Shown here piece by piece: positions 1 to 6,247 of a stretch of DNA of 25,117 nt. The stretch lies in the NCBI GenBank assembly GCA_035651595.1, contig DASRFJ010000344.1:1-25117 (forward strand). The letters run 5' to 3'. The notes under the pieces were generated by a model, which was given only the letters and a program-made list of their open reading frames with translations, searched no databases and had not been told where the DNA came from. Position numbers and translations under genes: made by a program. Source of the DNA: JAFARZ01 sp035651595. GTDB lineage: Bacteria; Actinomycetota; Actinomycetes; Streptosporangiales; Streptosporangiaceae. Within the stretch, counting starts at the first letter, position 1, and each line of letters begins with the position of its first letter.

Positions 1-1
1 G

Positions 2-199
2 CTAGCCTCGATCGGGATCGCGGTCCGGGTGCTCGACTACGCCGAGCACGCGTTGACGGCCGGCACCGACGCCCAGGCGGCCGCGTACGTGGAGTGCGAG
101 GTCGGCGGCCAGGCCCTGTGGGGCGTCGGCATCGACGCCAACACCGTCACCGCCTCCATGCGCGCGGTGCTGTCCGCCGTCAACCGCGCCCGCCGCTGA
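2..199 (+). CDS. leuA: 2-isopropylmalate synthase, C-terminal end (5' truncated by window)
   Basis: This is the last 65 codons of a gene that begins before the window. 2-Isopropylmalate synthase condenses acetyl-CoA with 2-oxoisovalerate, the first committed step of leucine synthesis, in the cytosol. The visible part is the end of the C-terminal regulatory (LeuA dimer, leucine-binding) domain. The ending with WGVGID followed by TASMRAVLSAVNRARR matches my recollection of actinobacterial LeuA tails, which end in a WGVGI...RAV.SAVNRA pattern. The catalytic TIM barrel is outside the window, so nothing can be said about its active site. The stop is TGA at 197-199. A strong hairpin follows 11 bases later, and recO starts 55 bases after the stop on the same strand. 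The identification is confident although only a fragment is seen. Confidence 0.85.
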   Translation, partial: LASIGIAVRVLDYAEHALTAGTDAQAAAYVECEVGGQALWGVGIDANTVTASMRAVLSAVNRARR

Positions 200-209
200 G
201 GCGACACGC

Positions 210-253
210 GCTCCCGTTCTCCCGTACGTCCCGGCGTGCGGGAGAATGGGAGC
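210..253 (+). terminator. 19-bp hairpin between leuA and recO, covering the recO ribosome binding site
   Basis: Bases 210-228 pair with 235-253 (17 Watson-Crick pairs and 2 G-U pairs in RNA) around a 6-base loop at 229-234. There is no U-tract, so it resembles the tail-less terminators common in actinobacteria. The 3' arm carries the purine-rich recO ribosome binding site (GGGAG at 248-252) and ends on the base before the GTG at 254. It could terminate leuA, mask recO translation, or do both. Confidence 0.7.
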
Positions 254-988
254 GTGCAGCTTTATACCGATGACGGGGTCGTGCTGCGGACCCAGAAGCT
301 CGGCGAGGCGGACCGGATCATCACCATCCTGTGCCGGAAGTCCGGGCGGGTGCGCGCCGTGGCCAAAGGGGTGCGCCGCACCAAGTCGCGGTTCGGCGCG
401 CGGCTGGAGCCGTTCACCCACGTCGACCTCATGCTGCACGTCGGGCGCTCGCTGGACGTGATCACCCAGGCGGAGGTGATCCGGCCGTACGGCGAGCCGC
501 TGATCGAGGACTACCCGCGGTACACGGCGGGGGTGGCGATGCTGGAGACGGCCGAGAAGTTCACCCCGGTGGAGAAGGAACCCGCGCTGCGTCAGCTTTT
601 GCTGCTGATCGGCGGGCTGCGTTCGCTCGGCGAGGGCGAGCACGACTCGCGGCTGGTGCTCGACGCGTTCCTGCTGCGTTCGCTGGCCGTCGCCGGGTAC
701 GCGCCGTCGCTGACCGAGTGTGCCAAGTGCGGCGCACCGGGGGAGGAACTGCGCGCGTTCGCGGTCCCGGCGGGCGGCATGGTCTGCGGCAACTGCCGGC
801 AGGCGGGGGCGAGCGTGCCGGATCCGCACAGCGTGGCGCTGATGGCCGCGCTGCTGAGCGGTGACTGGGACGGCGCGGATCGCACCGAGCGCAGGCACCA
901 GGTAGAGTGCAGCGGGCTCGTCGCCGCGTACCTGCAGTGGCATCTGGAGCATACGATTCGTTCGCTACGTCACGTGGAGCGTGTCTGA
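254..988 (+). CDS. recO: DNA repair protein RecO
   Basis: RecO helps load RecA onto SSB-coated single-stranded DNA together with RecR, in recombinational gap repair. The protein is 244 aa from GTG 254. It opens with the family signature VQLYTDDGVVLRT and then KLGEADRIITIL (N-terminal OB fold, about residues 1-80), followed by the helical C-terminal domain. A four-cysteine zinc site is present: C156 and C159 (CAKC), C178 and C181 (CGNC). The frame is also open to GTG 236, but that adds residues not expected in the family. GTG 254 has a purine-rich ribosome binding site, so I chose it. That site lies inside a 19-bp hairpin. The gene overlaps uppS by 8 bases, so the two are probably one transcript, as seen in other actinobacteria. 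Confidence 0.93.
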   Translation: MQLYTDDGVVLRTQKLGEADRIITILCRKSGRVRAVAKGVRRTKSRFGARLEPFTHVDLMLHVGRSLDVITQAEVIRPYGEPLIEDYPRYTAGVAMLETAEKFTPVEKEPALRQLLLLIGGLRSLGEGEHDSRLVLDAFLLRSLAVAGYAPSLTECAKCGAPGEELRAFAVPAGGMVCGNCRQAGASVPDPHSVALMAALLSGDWDGADRTERRHQVECSGLVAAYLQWHLEHTIRSLRHVERV

Positions 989-1814
989 TGGCAGCGGGAT
1001 CCTGATGGCGGGGTACCGCCCGCCCGATCCGCATCCCACCGGGGTACGGCCGCCGGCGATACCCGCGGATCTGGTGCCGAGACACGTCGCGATCGTCATG
1101 GACGGGGACGGCCGCTGGGCCAAGCAGCGCGGGCTGCACCGGACCGAAGGTCACAAGCGAGGCGAGGCGTCCCTGCTCGACGTCATCATGGGCGCGATCG
1201 AGCTCGGTATCCCGTACCTGTCCGCGTACGCGTTCTCGACAGAGAACTGGCGCCGGTCACCGGACGAGGTCCGGTTCCTCATGGGGTTCAACCGCGACGT
1301 GATCCACCGGCGCCGCGACCTGCTCAACGAGATGGGCGTCCGGGTTCGCTGGGCGGGGCGGCGGCCCAAGCTGTGGCGCAGCGTCATCGGCGAGCTTGAG
1401 TACGCGGAGCGGCTGTCCGACAGCAATACCGTGCTCACCCTCCAGTTCTGCGTCAACTACGGCGGCCGGGCGGAGATCGCCGACGCGGCCGCGGCGCTCG
1501 CCGCCGATGTCGCGGCCGGCAAGCTCAAGCCGGAGAAGATCAACGAGAAGGTGTTCTCGCGGTACCTCTACCGGCCCGAAATTCCGGACGTGGACCTGTT
1601 CGTCAGGTCGTCTGGCGAGCAGCGGTTCTCCAACTTCCTGCTGTGGCAGTCCTCATACGCGGAACTCGTTTTCCTCGACACGCTGTGGCCCGACTTCGAC
1701 CGCAGGCAGCTGTGGCACGCGTGCGAGATCTACGCCAGCCGGGACCGCCGCTACGGCGGCGCGATCCCCAACCCGGTGGCCGCAACGACGCCTAATCCGG
1801 CGACGCAAGCATAA
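981..1814 (+). CDS. uppS: Isoprenyl transferase (cis-prenyl diphosphate synthase, UppS family)
   Basis: This cis-prenyltransferase extends an allylic diphosphate with isopentenyl diphosphate to make the C50-C55 lipid carrier for peptidoglycan and wall polymers, at the cytosolic face of the membrane. The ORF is 277 aa. Family signatures are visible: RHVAIVMDGDGRWAKQRG (residues 34-51, with Asp41 as the diphosphate/Mg site), YAFSTENWRRS, CVNYGGRAEIADA, and the C-terminal RSSGEQRFSNFLLWQSSYAE block. Most family members have DGNGRW in the first motif; here the Asn is Asp43 (codon GAC). GTG 981 overlaps recO by 8 bases. ATG 1005 is an equally reasonable start with GGGA at 996-999. The N-terminal PDPHPTGVRPPAIP stretch is typical of actinobacterial members. 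Whether the product is decaprenyl or undecaprenyl diphosphate cannot be read from the sequence. Confidence 0.92.
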   Translation: MSDGSGILMAGYRPPDPHPTGVRPPAIPADLVPRHVAIVMDGDGRWAKQRGLHRTEGHKRGEASLLDVIMGAIELGIPYLSAYAFSTENWRRSPDEVRFLMGFNRDVIHRRRDLLNEMGVRVRWAGRRPKLWRSVIGELEYAERLSDSNTVLTLQFCVNYGGRAEIADAAAALAADVAAGKLKPEKINEKVFSRYLYRPEIPDVDLFVRSSGEQRFSNFLLWQSSYAELVFLDTLWPDFDRRQLWHACEIYASRDRRYGGAIPNPVAATTPNPATQA

Positions 1815-1828
1815 CTGTGCGTAACTTA

Positions 1829-1886
1829 CCCGATACGGGGAATGCCACTGTTGCCAGTGTGCAGGGGGCAACAGGTTCGTATCGGG
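1829..1886 (+). promoter_or_regulatory. Nested inverted repeat upstream of the DUF1906 gene
   Basis: An outer 8-bp perfect arm pair (1829-1836 with 1879-1886, CCCGATAC/GTATCGGG) encloses an inner 7-bp pair (1849-1855 with 1867-1873, TGTTGCC/GGCAACA). The outer 3' arm runs into the G-rich ribosome binding site (1884-1890) of the gene starting at 1894. If transcribed it would be a leader hairpin able to hide that site; if not, it could be an operator. A TAACTT at 1822-1827 fits a -10 hexamer but would start transcription inside the outer arm, which favours the operator reading. Confidence 0.5.
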
Positions 1887-1893
1887 GGGAATA

Positions 1894-3420
1894 ATGTTTC
1901 GCGCGGCCATGGCCGTCGTTGTCGGAGGGTACGCGTTCGGGGGACTGGGGACGGGAGCCGGGCATTTTGCCTTCGGCGACACGGCGAGCCACGCGGCGAG
2001 CCCGGGTATCTCGGCTTACGCGGCCAACGCGGCCAACGCGGCCACGAAAACGGTCTTTTATCGCGGCTATCAGCTGAACGTGCCGGCGAGCTGGCCGGTG
2101 TACCGGCTGGACGCCGATCCAAGCCGGTGCGTCAGGTACGACGTGCACGCGGTGTACCTGGGCACGCCAGGCGCCGAACAGAACTGTCCGCCCGGCCTGG
2201 TCGGCCGGACCGAGACCGTGTCCATCGGGACTCCGGCCGCGGGGGCGCGGCCGCCGGTCATCAGCCAGAGCGCGGTCGTCGCCGGCCGTCCGGCGGCTCC
2301 GGTCCGTCCGGGCGCGTCCGGCGCGGCAGGCGCGGCAGGCGCGCCAGGCGTGATCATGCAGGACGCGACCGTGCAGGAGTTCGGCCTCGCGATGCCGTCG
2401 TCGGCTCCGGCGATCACCGCCACGTACGGCGCCGACCCTGCGCTCATCGAGCGGGTGCTGGCCAGCGTGCGCGCGGCGGTGCCGCGGCAGGCGTCGAAAG
2501 AGGCGCCGCGGAAGGCGCCGCAGAAGGCGCCCGTTCCGATGGCGAGCACCGCCGCGCTGCGGGCCGTCACACCGGCGCCGGCCGCGGGCAAGTCCGCCAC
2601 GCCCGCTGCCGCGCCGCTCGCTGCCTCGCCGCAGGCGCCGGCGTCGGCGCCGGCCGCGTCGAGTACCGCCGCGCCGTCGGTGTCGCCGAGCCCGCCGCTC
2701 TCGCCCGCGGTCACGCTGAGCAAGAGTGCACAGGCCGGGTTCGACACCTGCACCGCGCCGTCGATGAAGGCCATGCAGGCGTGGCGTTCGAAGTTCTCCG
2801 TCAGCGCGATCTACATCGGCGGCGAGGAGATGGCCTGCGGTTACGGCAACCTGTCCGCCCAGTGGGTGCAGGCCGTCAAGGCGATGGGCTGGTCGCTGCT
2901 GCCGACGTACGTGGGCCCGCAGGCATCGTGCGATTCGTTCAGCGGAAAGATCGATGTGAAGAAGGCCGCCGCCCAGGGTCGGCAGAACGCGCAGTGGGCG
3001 GTGCAGGACGCGTCCATGCTCGGCATCAGCAAGGGCTCGCCGATCTACTACGACATGGAGGCCTACAACCGGAACAAGGCGAAGTGCGTCACGGGGGTCC
3101 TGGAGTTCCTCGACGCCTGGACCCGTCAGCTCAACGCCGAAGGCTACATCTCCGGCGTCTACTCCAGTGCCGACTCCGCGGTGATCGATCTGGCCACGCA
3201 CACGATGGTGGGGCAGCACATGCTGGCGAAGCCGCAAGCGATCTGGTGCGCGTTGTGGGACAAGTCGAGCGACCTTAACTGTGCGCCGTACCTGCCGGCC
3301 GGGCCAGCGTGGCCGGCCGAGCGCCGGTCCAAGCAGTTCGCCGGCTCACACTGGGAGAAGGTGCACCGCATCGGGCTGAACATCGACTCTGACCTGGTCA
3401 ACAGCGCCGTCGCCCGGTAA
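1894..3420 (+). CDS. Secreted DUF1906 (glycoside-hydrolase-like) domain protein
   Basis: The protein is 508 aa. The N-terminus (MFRAAMAVVVGGYAFGG, residues 1-17, then small residues to about 45) looks like a short signal or anchor segment. Residues about 53-110 form a module beginning FYRGYQLNVPASWPVYRL, with Cys79 and Cys98, which I associate with actinobacterial DUF1906 proteins. Residues about 196-276 are a low-complexity Ala/Pro/Ser linker. Residues 282-508 are the DUF1906 domain, a TIM-barrel fold related to GH25-type hydrolases and to mycobacterial Rv2525c. It starts with GFDTC (Asp284) and contains IYYDMEAY (Asp387, Glu389), the acidic pair expected in the putative active site. The role is probably at the cell wall, but no substrate is established for the family. 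The start is ATG 1894 with a GGGGGGA site 4-10 bases upstream. It stands alone between uppS and glyS. Confidence 0.85.
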   Translation: MFRAAMAVVVGGYAFGGLGTGAGHFAFGDTASHAASPGISAYAANAANAATKTVFYRGYQLNVPASWPVYRLDADPSRCVRYDVHAVYLGTPGAEQNCPPGLVGRTETVSIGTPAAGARPPVISQSAVVAGRPAAPVRPGASGAAGAAGAPGVIMQDATVQEFGLAMPSSAPAITATYGADPALIERVLASVRAAVPRQASKEAPRKAPQKAPVPMASTAALRAVTPAPAAGKSATPAAAPLAASPQAPASAPAASSTAAPSVSPSPPLSPAVTLSKSAQAGFDTCTAPSMKAMQAWRSKFSVSAIYIGGEEMACGYGNLSAQWVQAVKAMGWSLLPTYVGPQASCDSFSGKIDVKKAAAQGRQNAQWAVQDASMLGISKGSPIYYDMEAYNRNKAKCVTGVLEFLDAWTRQLNAEGYISGVYSSADSAVIDLATHTMVGQHMLAKPQAIWCALWDKSSDLNCAPYLPAGPAWPAERRSKQFAGSHWEKVHRIGLNIDSDLVNSAVAR

Positions 3421-3472
3421 CGGCCGGCACGTAGCCGCACGTATTCAGTTCGCGATCACTGCGCGCTGCTTC

Positions 3473-3478
3473 TAAGCT
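3473..3478 (+). promoter_or_regulatory. Putative -10 element of a leaderless glyS transcript
   Basis: TAAGCT fits the actinobacterial TANNNT -10 consensus and is separated from the glyS ATG by exactly 7 bases, which would place the transcription start at the start codon. No Shine-Dalgarno sequence precedes the ATG. No convincing -35 is seen. Confidence 0.55.
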
Positions 3479-3485
3479 AACGCCC

Positions 3486-4877
3486 ATGGCACTGCGCAGC
3501 GACCGTCTAGACGCCGTCACCAGCCTCAGCAAGCGGCGGGGATTCGTGTACCCGTCCAGCGAGATCTACGGTGGGCTGCGCGCGGCCTGGGATTACGGTC
3601 CCCTCGGCGTCGAGCTGAAGAACAACCTCAAGCGCCAGTGGTGGCGCTCGATGGTGACCGAGCGTGACGACATCGTGGGCATCGACTCCTCGGTCATCCT
3701 GGCGCGTGAGGTCTGGGAGGCGAGCGGCCACGTCAAGAACTTCGTCGACCCGCTGACCGAGTGCGAGTTCTGCCACAAGCGCTACCGCGCCGACCACCTG
3801 ATCGAGTCGTACGAGGAAAAGCACGACGGCAAGGCGCCGGCCAACGGCCTGGCCGACATCGCGTGCCCGAACTGCGGCAACCGCGGCACGTTCACCGCGC
3901 CGCGCCAGTTCAACGCGCTGCTGCGCACCTACCTCGGCGTCGTGGACGACGGCTCGGGCCTGGCGTACCTGCGCCCGGAGACCGCGCAGGGCATCTTCAT
4001 CAACTACCGCAACGTGCTCCAGACCTCGCGTAAGAAGATCCCGTTCGGCATCGGCCAGATCGGCAAGTCGTTCCGCAACGAGATCACGCCGGGCAACTTC
4101 ATCTTCCGCACCCGCGAGTTCGAGCAGATGGAGATGGAGTTCTTCGTCCGCCCCGGCTCCGACGAGGAGTGGTTCCAGTACTGGCTGGACGAGCGGCTGC
4201 GGTGGTGGACCGACCTCGGGGTCAGGAAAGAAAACCTCCGGCTGTACGAGCACCCCGAAGAGAAAAGGTCTTTTTACTCCAAACGTACGGTGGATATTGA
4301 ATACCGGTTTGACTTCCAGGGATCCGAATGGGGCGAGCTGGAGGGTATCGCTAACCGGACGGATTACGATCTCTCGACCCACCAGGAAGCGTCCAAGCAG
4401 GACATGAGCTACCTGGAACAGGAGTCGGGCGAGAAGTTCATCCCGTACGTCATCGAGCCCGCGGCCGGCGCCGATCGCGGCGCGCTGGTGTTCCTGCTGG
4501 ACGCGTACACCGAGGACGAGGCGCCGGACGCCAAGGGCAAGATGGAGAAGCGCACCGTACTGCGCTTGGACCGCAGGCTGGCGCCGGTCAAGGTGGCGGT
4601 CCTTCCGCTGTCCCGCAACGCCGACCTTTCGCCGAAGGCAAGGGATGTAGCCGCCGCGCTCCGCAAGCACTGGAACACCGACTTCGACGACGCCAGCGCG
4701 ATCGGCCGCCGGTATCGCCGCCAGGACGAGATCGGCACCCCGTACTGCGTCACCGTCGACTTCGACACCCTGGAGGACCAAGCGGTCACGGTGCGCGAGC
4801 GGGACAGCATGCGACAGGAGCGCGTCGGCATCGACGCCCTCCAGTCCTATCTAGCCGAACGACTAACCGGCTGCTAA
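3486..4877 (+). CDS. glyS: Glycine--tRNA ligase (class II, homodimeric type)
   Basis: The enzyme attaches glycine to tRNA-Gly with ATP in the cytosol. At 463 aa it has the usual length of the single-chain alpha2 enzyme. The class II core is visible: an N-terminal SKRRGFVYPSSEIYGG block (residues 15-30), a zinc-type pair of CxxC motifs (C93/C96, C127/C130), RPETAQGIF (163-171), motif 2 around SFRNEITPGNFIFRTREFEQ (195-214), and the motif 3 area VIEPAAGADRGALVFLLDAY. The C-terminal anticodon-binding domain begins near LAPVKVAVLPLSRNADLS. ATG 3486 has no ribosome binding site but sits 7 bases after a TANNNT box, suggesting a leaderless message. Bases 4261-4320 are unusually AT-rich (25 of 60 G+C) within an otherwise GC-rich gene, with codons such as TTT, AAA and ATT, although the encoded residues are conserved core. 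Confidence 0.96.
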   Translation: MALRSDRLDAVTSLSKRRGFVYPSSEIYGGLRAAWDYGPLGVELKNNLKRQWWRSMVTERDDIVGIDSSVILAREVWEASGHVKNFVDPLTECEFCHKRYRADHLIESYEEKHDGKAPANGLADIACPNCGNRGTFTAPRQFNALLRTYLGVVDDGSGLAYLRPETAQGIFINYRNVLQTSRKKIPFGIGQIGKSFRNEITPGNFIFRTREFEQMEMEFFVRPGSDEEWFQYWLDERLRWWTDLGVRKENLRLYEHPEEKRSFYSKRTVDIEYRFDFQGSEWGELEGIANRTDYDLSTHQEASKQDMSYLEQESGEKFIPYVIEPAAGADRGALVFLLDAYTEDEAPDAKGKMEKRTVLRLDRRLAPVKVAVLPLSRNADLSPKARDVAAALRKHWNTDFDDASAIGRRYRRQDEIGTPYCVTVDFDTLEDQAVTVRERDSMRQERVGIDALQSYLAERLTGC

Positions 4878-4890
4878 TCAGCTGTGCTCG

Positions 4891-4918
4891 CCGCGGCCCG
4901 CGGCCCGCGGCCCGCGGC
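4891..4918. repeat. 7-bp tandem repeat (CCGCGGC x4)
   Basis: Four exact head-to-tail copies of CCGCGGC lie just after the glyS stop, at the start of a 535-base stretch (4878-5412) without a convincing gene. The rest of that stretch is low-complexity GC-rich sequence, one long inverted repeat (5109-5161), a 10-bp palindrome (ATCGGCCGAT at about 5073-5082) and a 21-bp tandem duplication (5343-5384). Confidence 0.8.
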
Positions 4919-5108
4919 GCGGGTGTGGCCCATGTGACTCAAGAGGCGCGGGTCAAGGCCCGCCCGCGCGTCCCGCATGGCCCGCCTGGCCCGCTGCGGC
5001 CCGGCTGCTCACCCCGCCCCCGGCTGCTCGCCCCACCCCCGCCGCCGACCCTCGAGCAACGAACCGGGATATATCGGCCGATTCCAGGCGCGCCGACAGG
5101 TGCGCCAC

Positions 5109-5161
5109 ATTATTGCGGACACTTACCCCCCCGATCTGGGAGGGTAAGTGTCCGCAATAAT
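5109..5161. terminator. Perfect 20-bp inverted repeat, likely bidirectional terminator
   Basis: Bases 5109-5128 are the exact reverse complement of 5142-5161, with a 13-base loop. The outer arm is AT-richer (ATTATTGCGG) than its surroundings. It lies between the convergent glyS (ends 4877) and the minus-strand oxidoreductase (ends 5413), the expected place for a shared terminator. It is 232 and 252 bases from the two stops, which is far for a simple terminator, so a mobile or regulatory repeat is also possible. Confidence 0.6.
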
Positions 5162-5342
5162 TTCGGACCTCGCACCGGGACCAGAGCAATCGTCGAACAT
5201 GATGGCCAGAAGCGGGCATTTCGGGCAACTTGCTTAGCGGGCGCGCGGGCGCGGAGGTGCGCGCGGGCGCGGGGTGAAGGGATGCGCGGGCGCGGGCAGG
5301 CGCGGGGCGGGGGCGCTCGTGCGCGGCCTCGCGGGTGCGCGG

Positions 5343-5384
5343 GCGCGGGGAACGGGGTGCGCGGCGCGGGGAACGGGGTGCGCG
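5343..5384. repeat. 21-bp perfect tandem duplication
   Basis: Two adjacent exact copies of a 21-base unit (GCGCGGGGAACGGGGTGCGCG) occupy 5343-5363 and 5364-5384. They lie in a run of GCGCGGG-type low-complexity sequence (about 5236-5412), downstream of the minus-strand oxidoreductase. Confidence 0.8.
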
Positions 5385-5412
5385 GGCCGGTGACCGCGTC
5401 GGGCGGGCGGGT

Positions 5413-6180
5413 TTAGGTGGCGGTTTGGCGGTAGATGTCGGCGGCGGCTTGATGGAAGCCGGCGGGGAGGTCGTGTGCGGTCATCGACGCGGCGATTTCC
5501 TCCATTTCGGCGATCCAGCGCCAGCCTTTGGCGGCGGCGGACGCGGCCGCCCGCGACGAGCGCGCTTCCAGTCCGGGCTGGGACAGCGCCCACTCCGCGA
5601 GCAGGGCGTCCTCGACGCCCTCGGCCCGGGCCAGCCCGCGGATGGCGAGCAGCAGCGCGGCGGTGCCCTTGGTCCACGCCGCGTACGACATTTTCAGCGC
5701 GGACGCGGCGCCAATTTCACCCGCCAGTACCCGAGCGTCCAAAGCCGTCCCGGCGAACAGCCCGGAAACCGGACCCGCCCGCTCCCCGGCCAGGTACAGC
5801 CTCGTATCGCCGAACGCAACAGGCGGCCCGCCGACGATCCCGCCGTCCACGAACGCCGACGCGCCGCCGGCCGTGACGATCGCGCCGATCTCCCGCGCAG
5901 TGACGGGGGAGATCGCGTTGGCGTCCACGTACACGCCGTCGAACCCGGCGACCGAACGCGCGACAGACAGCGCCGCGTGCGGCGGGCAGATCGAGAGGAT
6001 GACCTCGGCACGTGACGCGACAGCGGCGACTGTCCTCACGTCCTCGAAACCGGCGGCCCGTCCAAGAGTCGCCGGTCCGCGGCCTTCCGACGCCCACAGC
6101 ACCTCGTGCCCGGCGGCGGTAAGGCACTGCCCGACCGCCGCGCCCATCTCGCCTGGGTGCAGCAGGCCTACGACGCTCAC
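5413..6180 (-). CDS. NAD(P)-dependent oxidoreductase, 3-hydroxyisobutyrate dehydrogenase-like with DUF1932 C-terminus
   Basis: The protein is 255 aa and resembles the beta-hydroxyacid dehydrogenase superfamily. The N-terminus MSVVGLLHPGEMGAAVGQCL is a Rossmann dinucleotide-binding loop in the GLLHPGEMG variant (residues 5-13). A conserved DGGIVGGPP stretch (112-120) matches the substrate-binding DGGIxGGPP of DUF1932 members, and SALKMSYAAWTKG carries the likely catalytic Lys163. The C-terminal third (about 180-250) is helical, as in DUF1932 proteins. The substrate is unknown; the family oxidises or reduces small hydroxyacids. The start is GTG at 6178-6180, 6 bases after a TAGCCT box and with no good ribosome binding site. 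It diverges from the GH54 gene, with 67 bases between starts, and converges on glyS. Confidence 0.85.
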   Translation of the reverse strand: MSVVGLLHPGEMGAAVGQCLTAAGHEVLWASEGRGPATLGRAAGFEDVRTVAAVASRAEVILSICPPHAALSVARSVAGFDGVYVDANAISPVTAREIGAIVTAGGASAFVDGGIVGGPPVAFGDTRLYLAGERAGPVSGLFAGTALDARVLAGEIGAASALKMSYAAWTKGTAALLLAIRGLARAEGVEDALLAEWALSQPGLEARSSRAAASAAAKGWRWIAEMEEIAASMTAHDLPAGFHQAAADIYRQTAT

Positions 6181-6186
6181 CTCGCC

Positions 6187-6192
6187 AGGCTA
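6187..6192 (-). promoter_or_regulatory. Putative -10 element for the oxidoreductase gene
   Basis: Read on the minus strand, TAGCCT (TANNNT) is followed by 6 bases and then the GTG start, which predicts a leaderless or nearly leaderless transcript. No clear -35 was found. Confidence 0.4.
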
Positions 6193-6198
6193 CGCGTA

Positions 6199-6227
6199 TT
6201 GACCGCGCGTGAAGATCGGCGCACGAT
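6199..6227 (+). promoter_or_regulatory. Putative promoter of the GH54 gene
   Basis: TTGACC at 6199-6204 and CACGAT at 6222-6227 are separated by 17 bases and resemble a principal-sigma promoter with a good -35 and a weak -10. A GAGG ribosome binding site at 6235-6238 and ATG 6248 follow. Confidence 0.45.
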
Positions 6228-6247
6228 CAAAGCTGAGGTGGTCGGAT

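Noticed and set aside
2..952. A 316-codon minus-strand frame across leuA and recO
   Set aside because: It is antisense to two well-supported genes and has no domain character.
1815..1893. c-di-AMP (ydaO-type) riboswitch upstream of a wall hydrolase-like gene
   Set aside because: The gap is too short for that class and I could not find its conserved core; only simple nested stems are seen.
4878..5412. tRNA or other structured RNA gene in the gap
   Set aside because: No cloverleaf, CCA end or T-loop motif was seen; the only strong structure is the 20-bp inverted repeat.
4925..5416. A 163-codon open frame in the glyS-oxidoreductase gap
   Set aside because: The translation is Arg/Gly/Pro repeats from GC-rich low-complexity DNA; it spans the long inverted repeat and has no good start.
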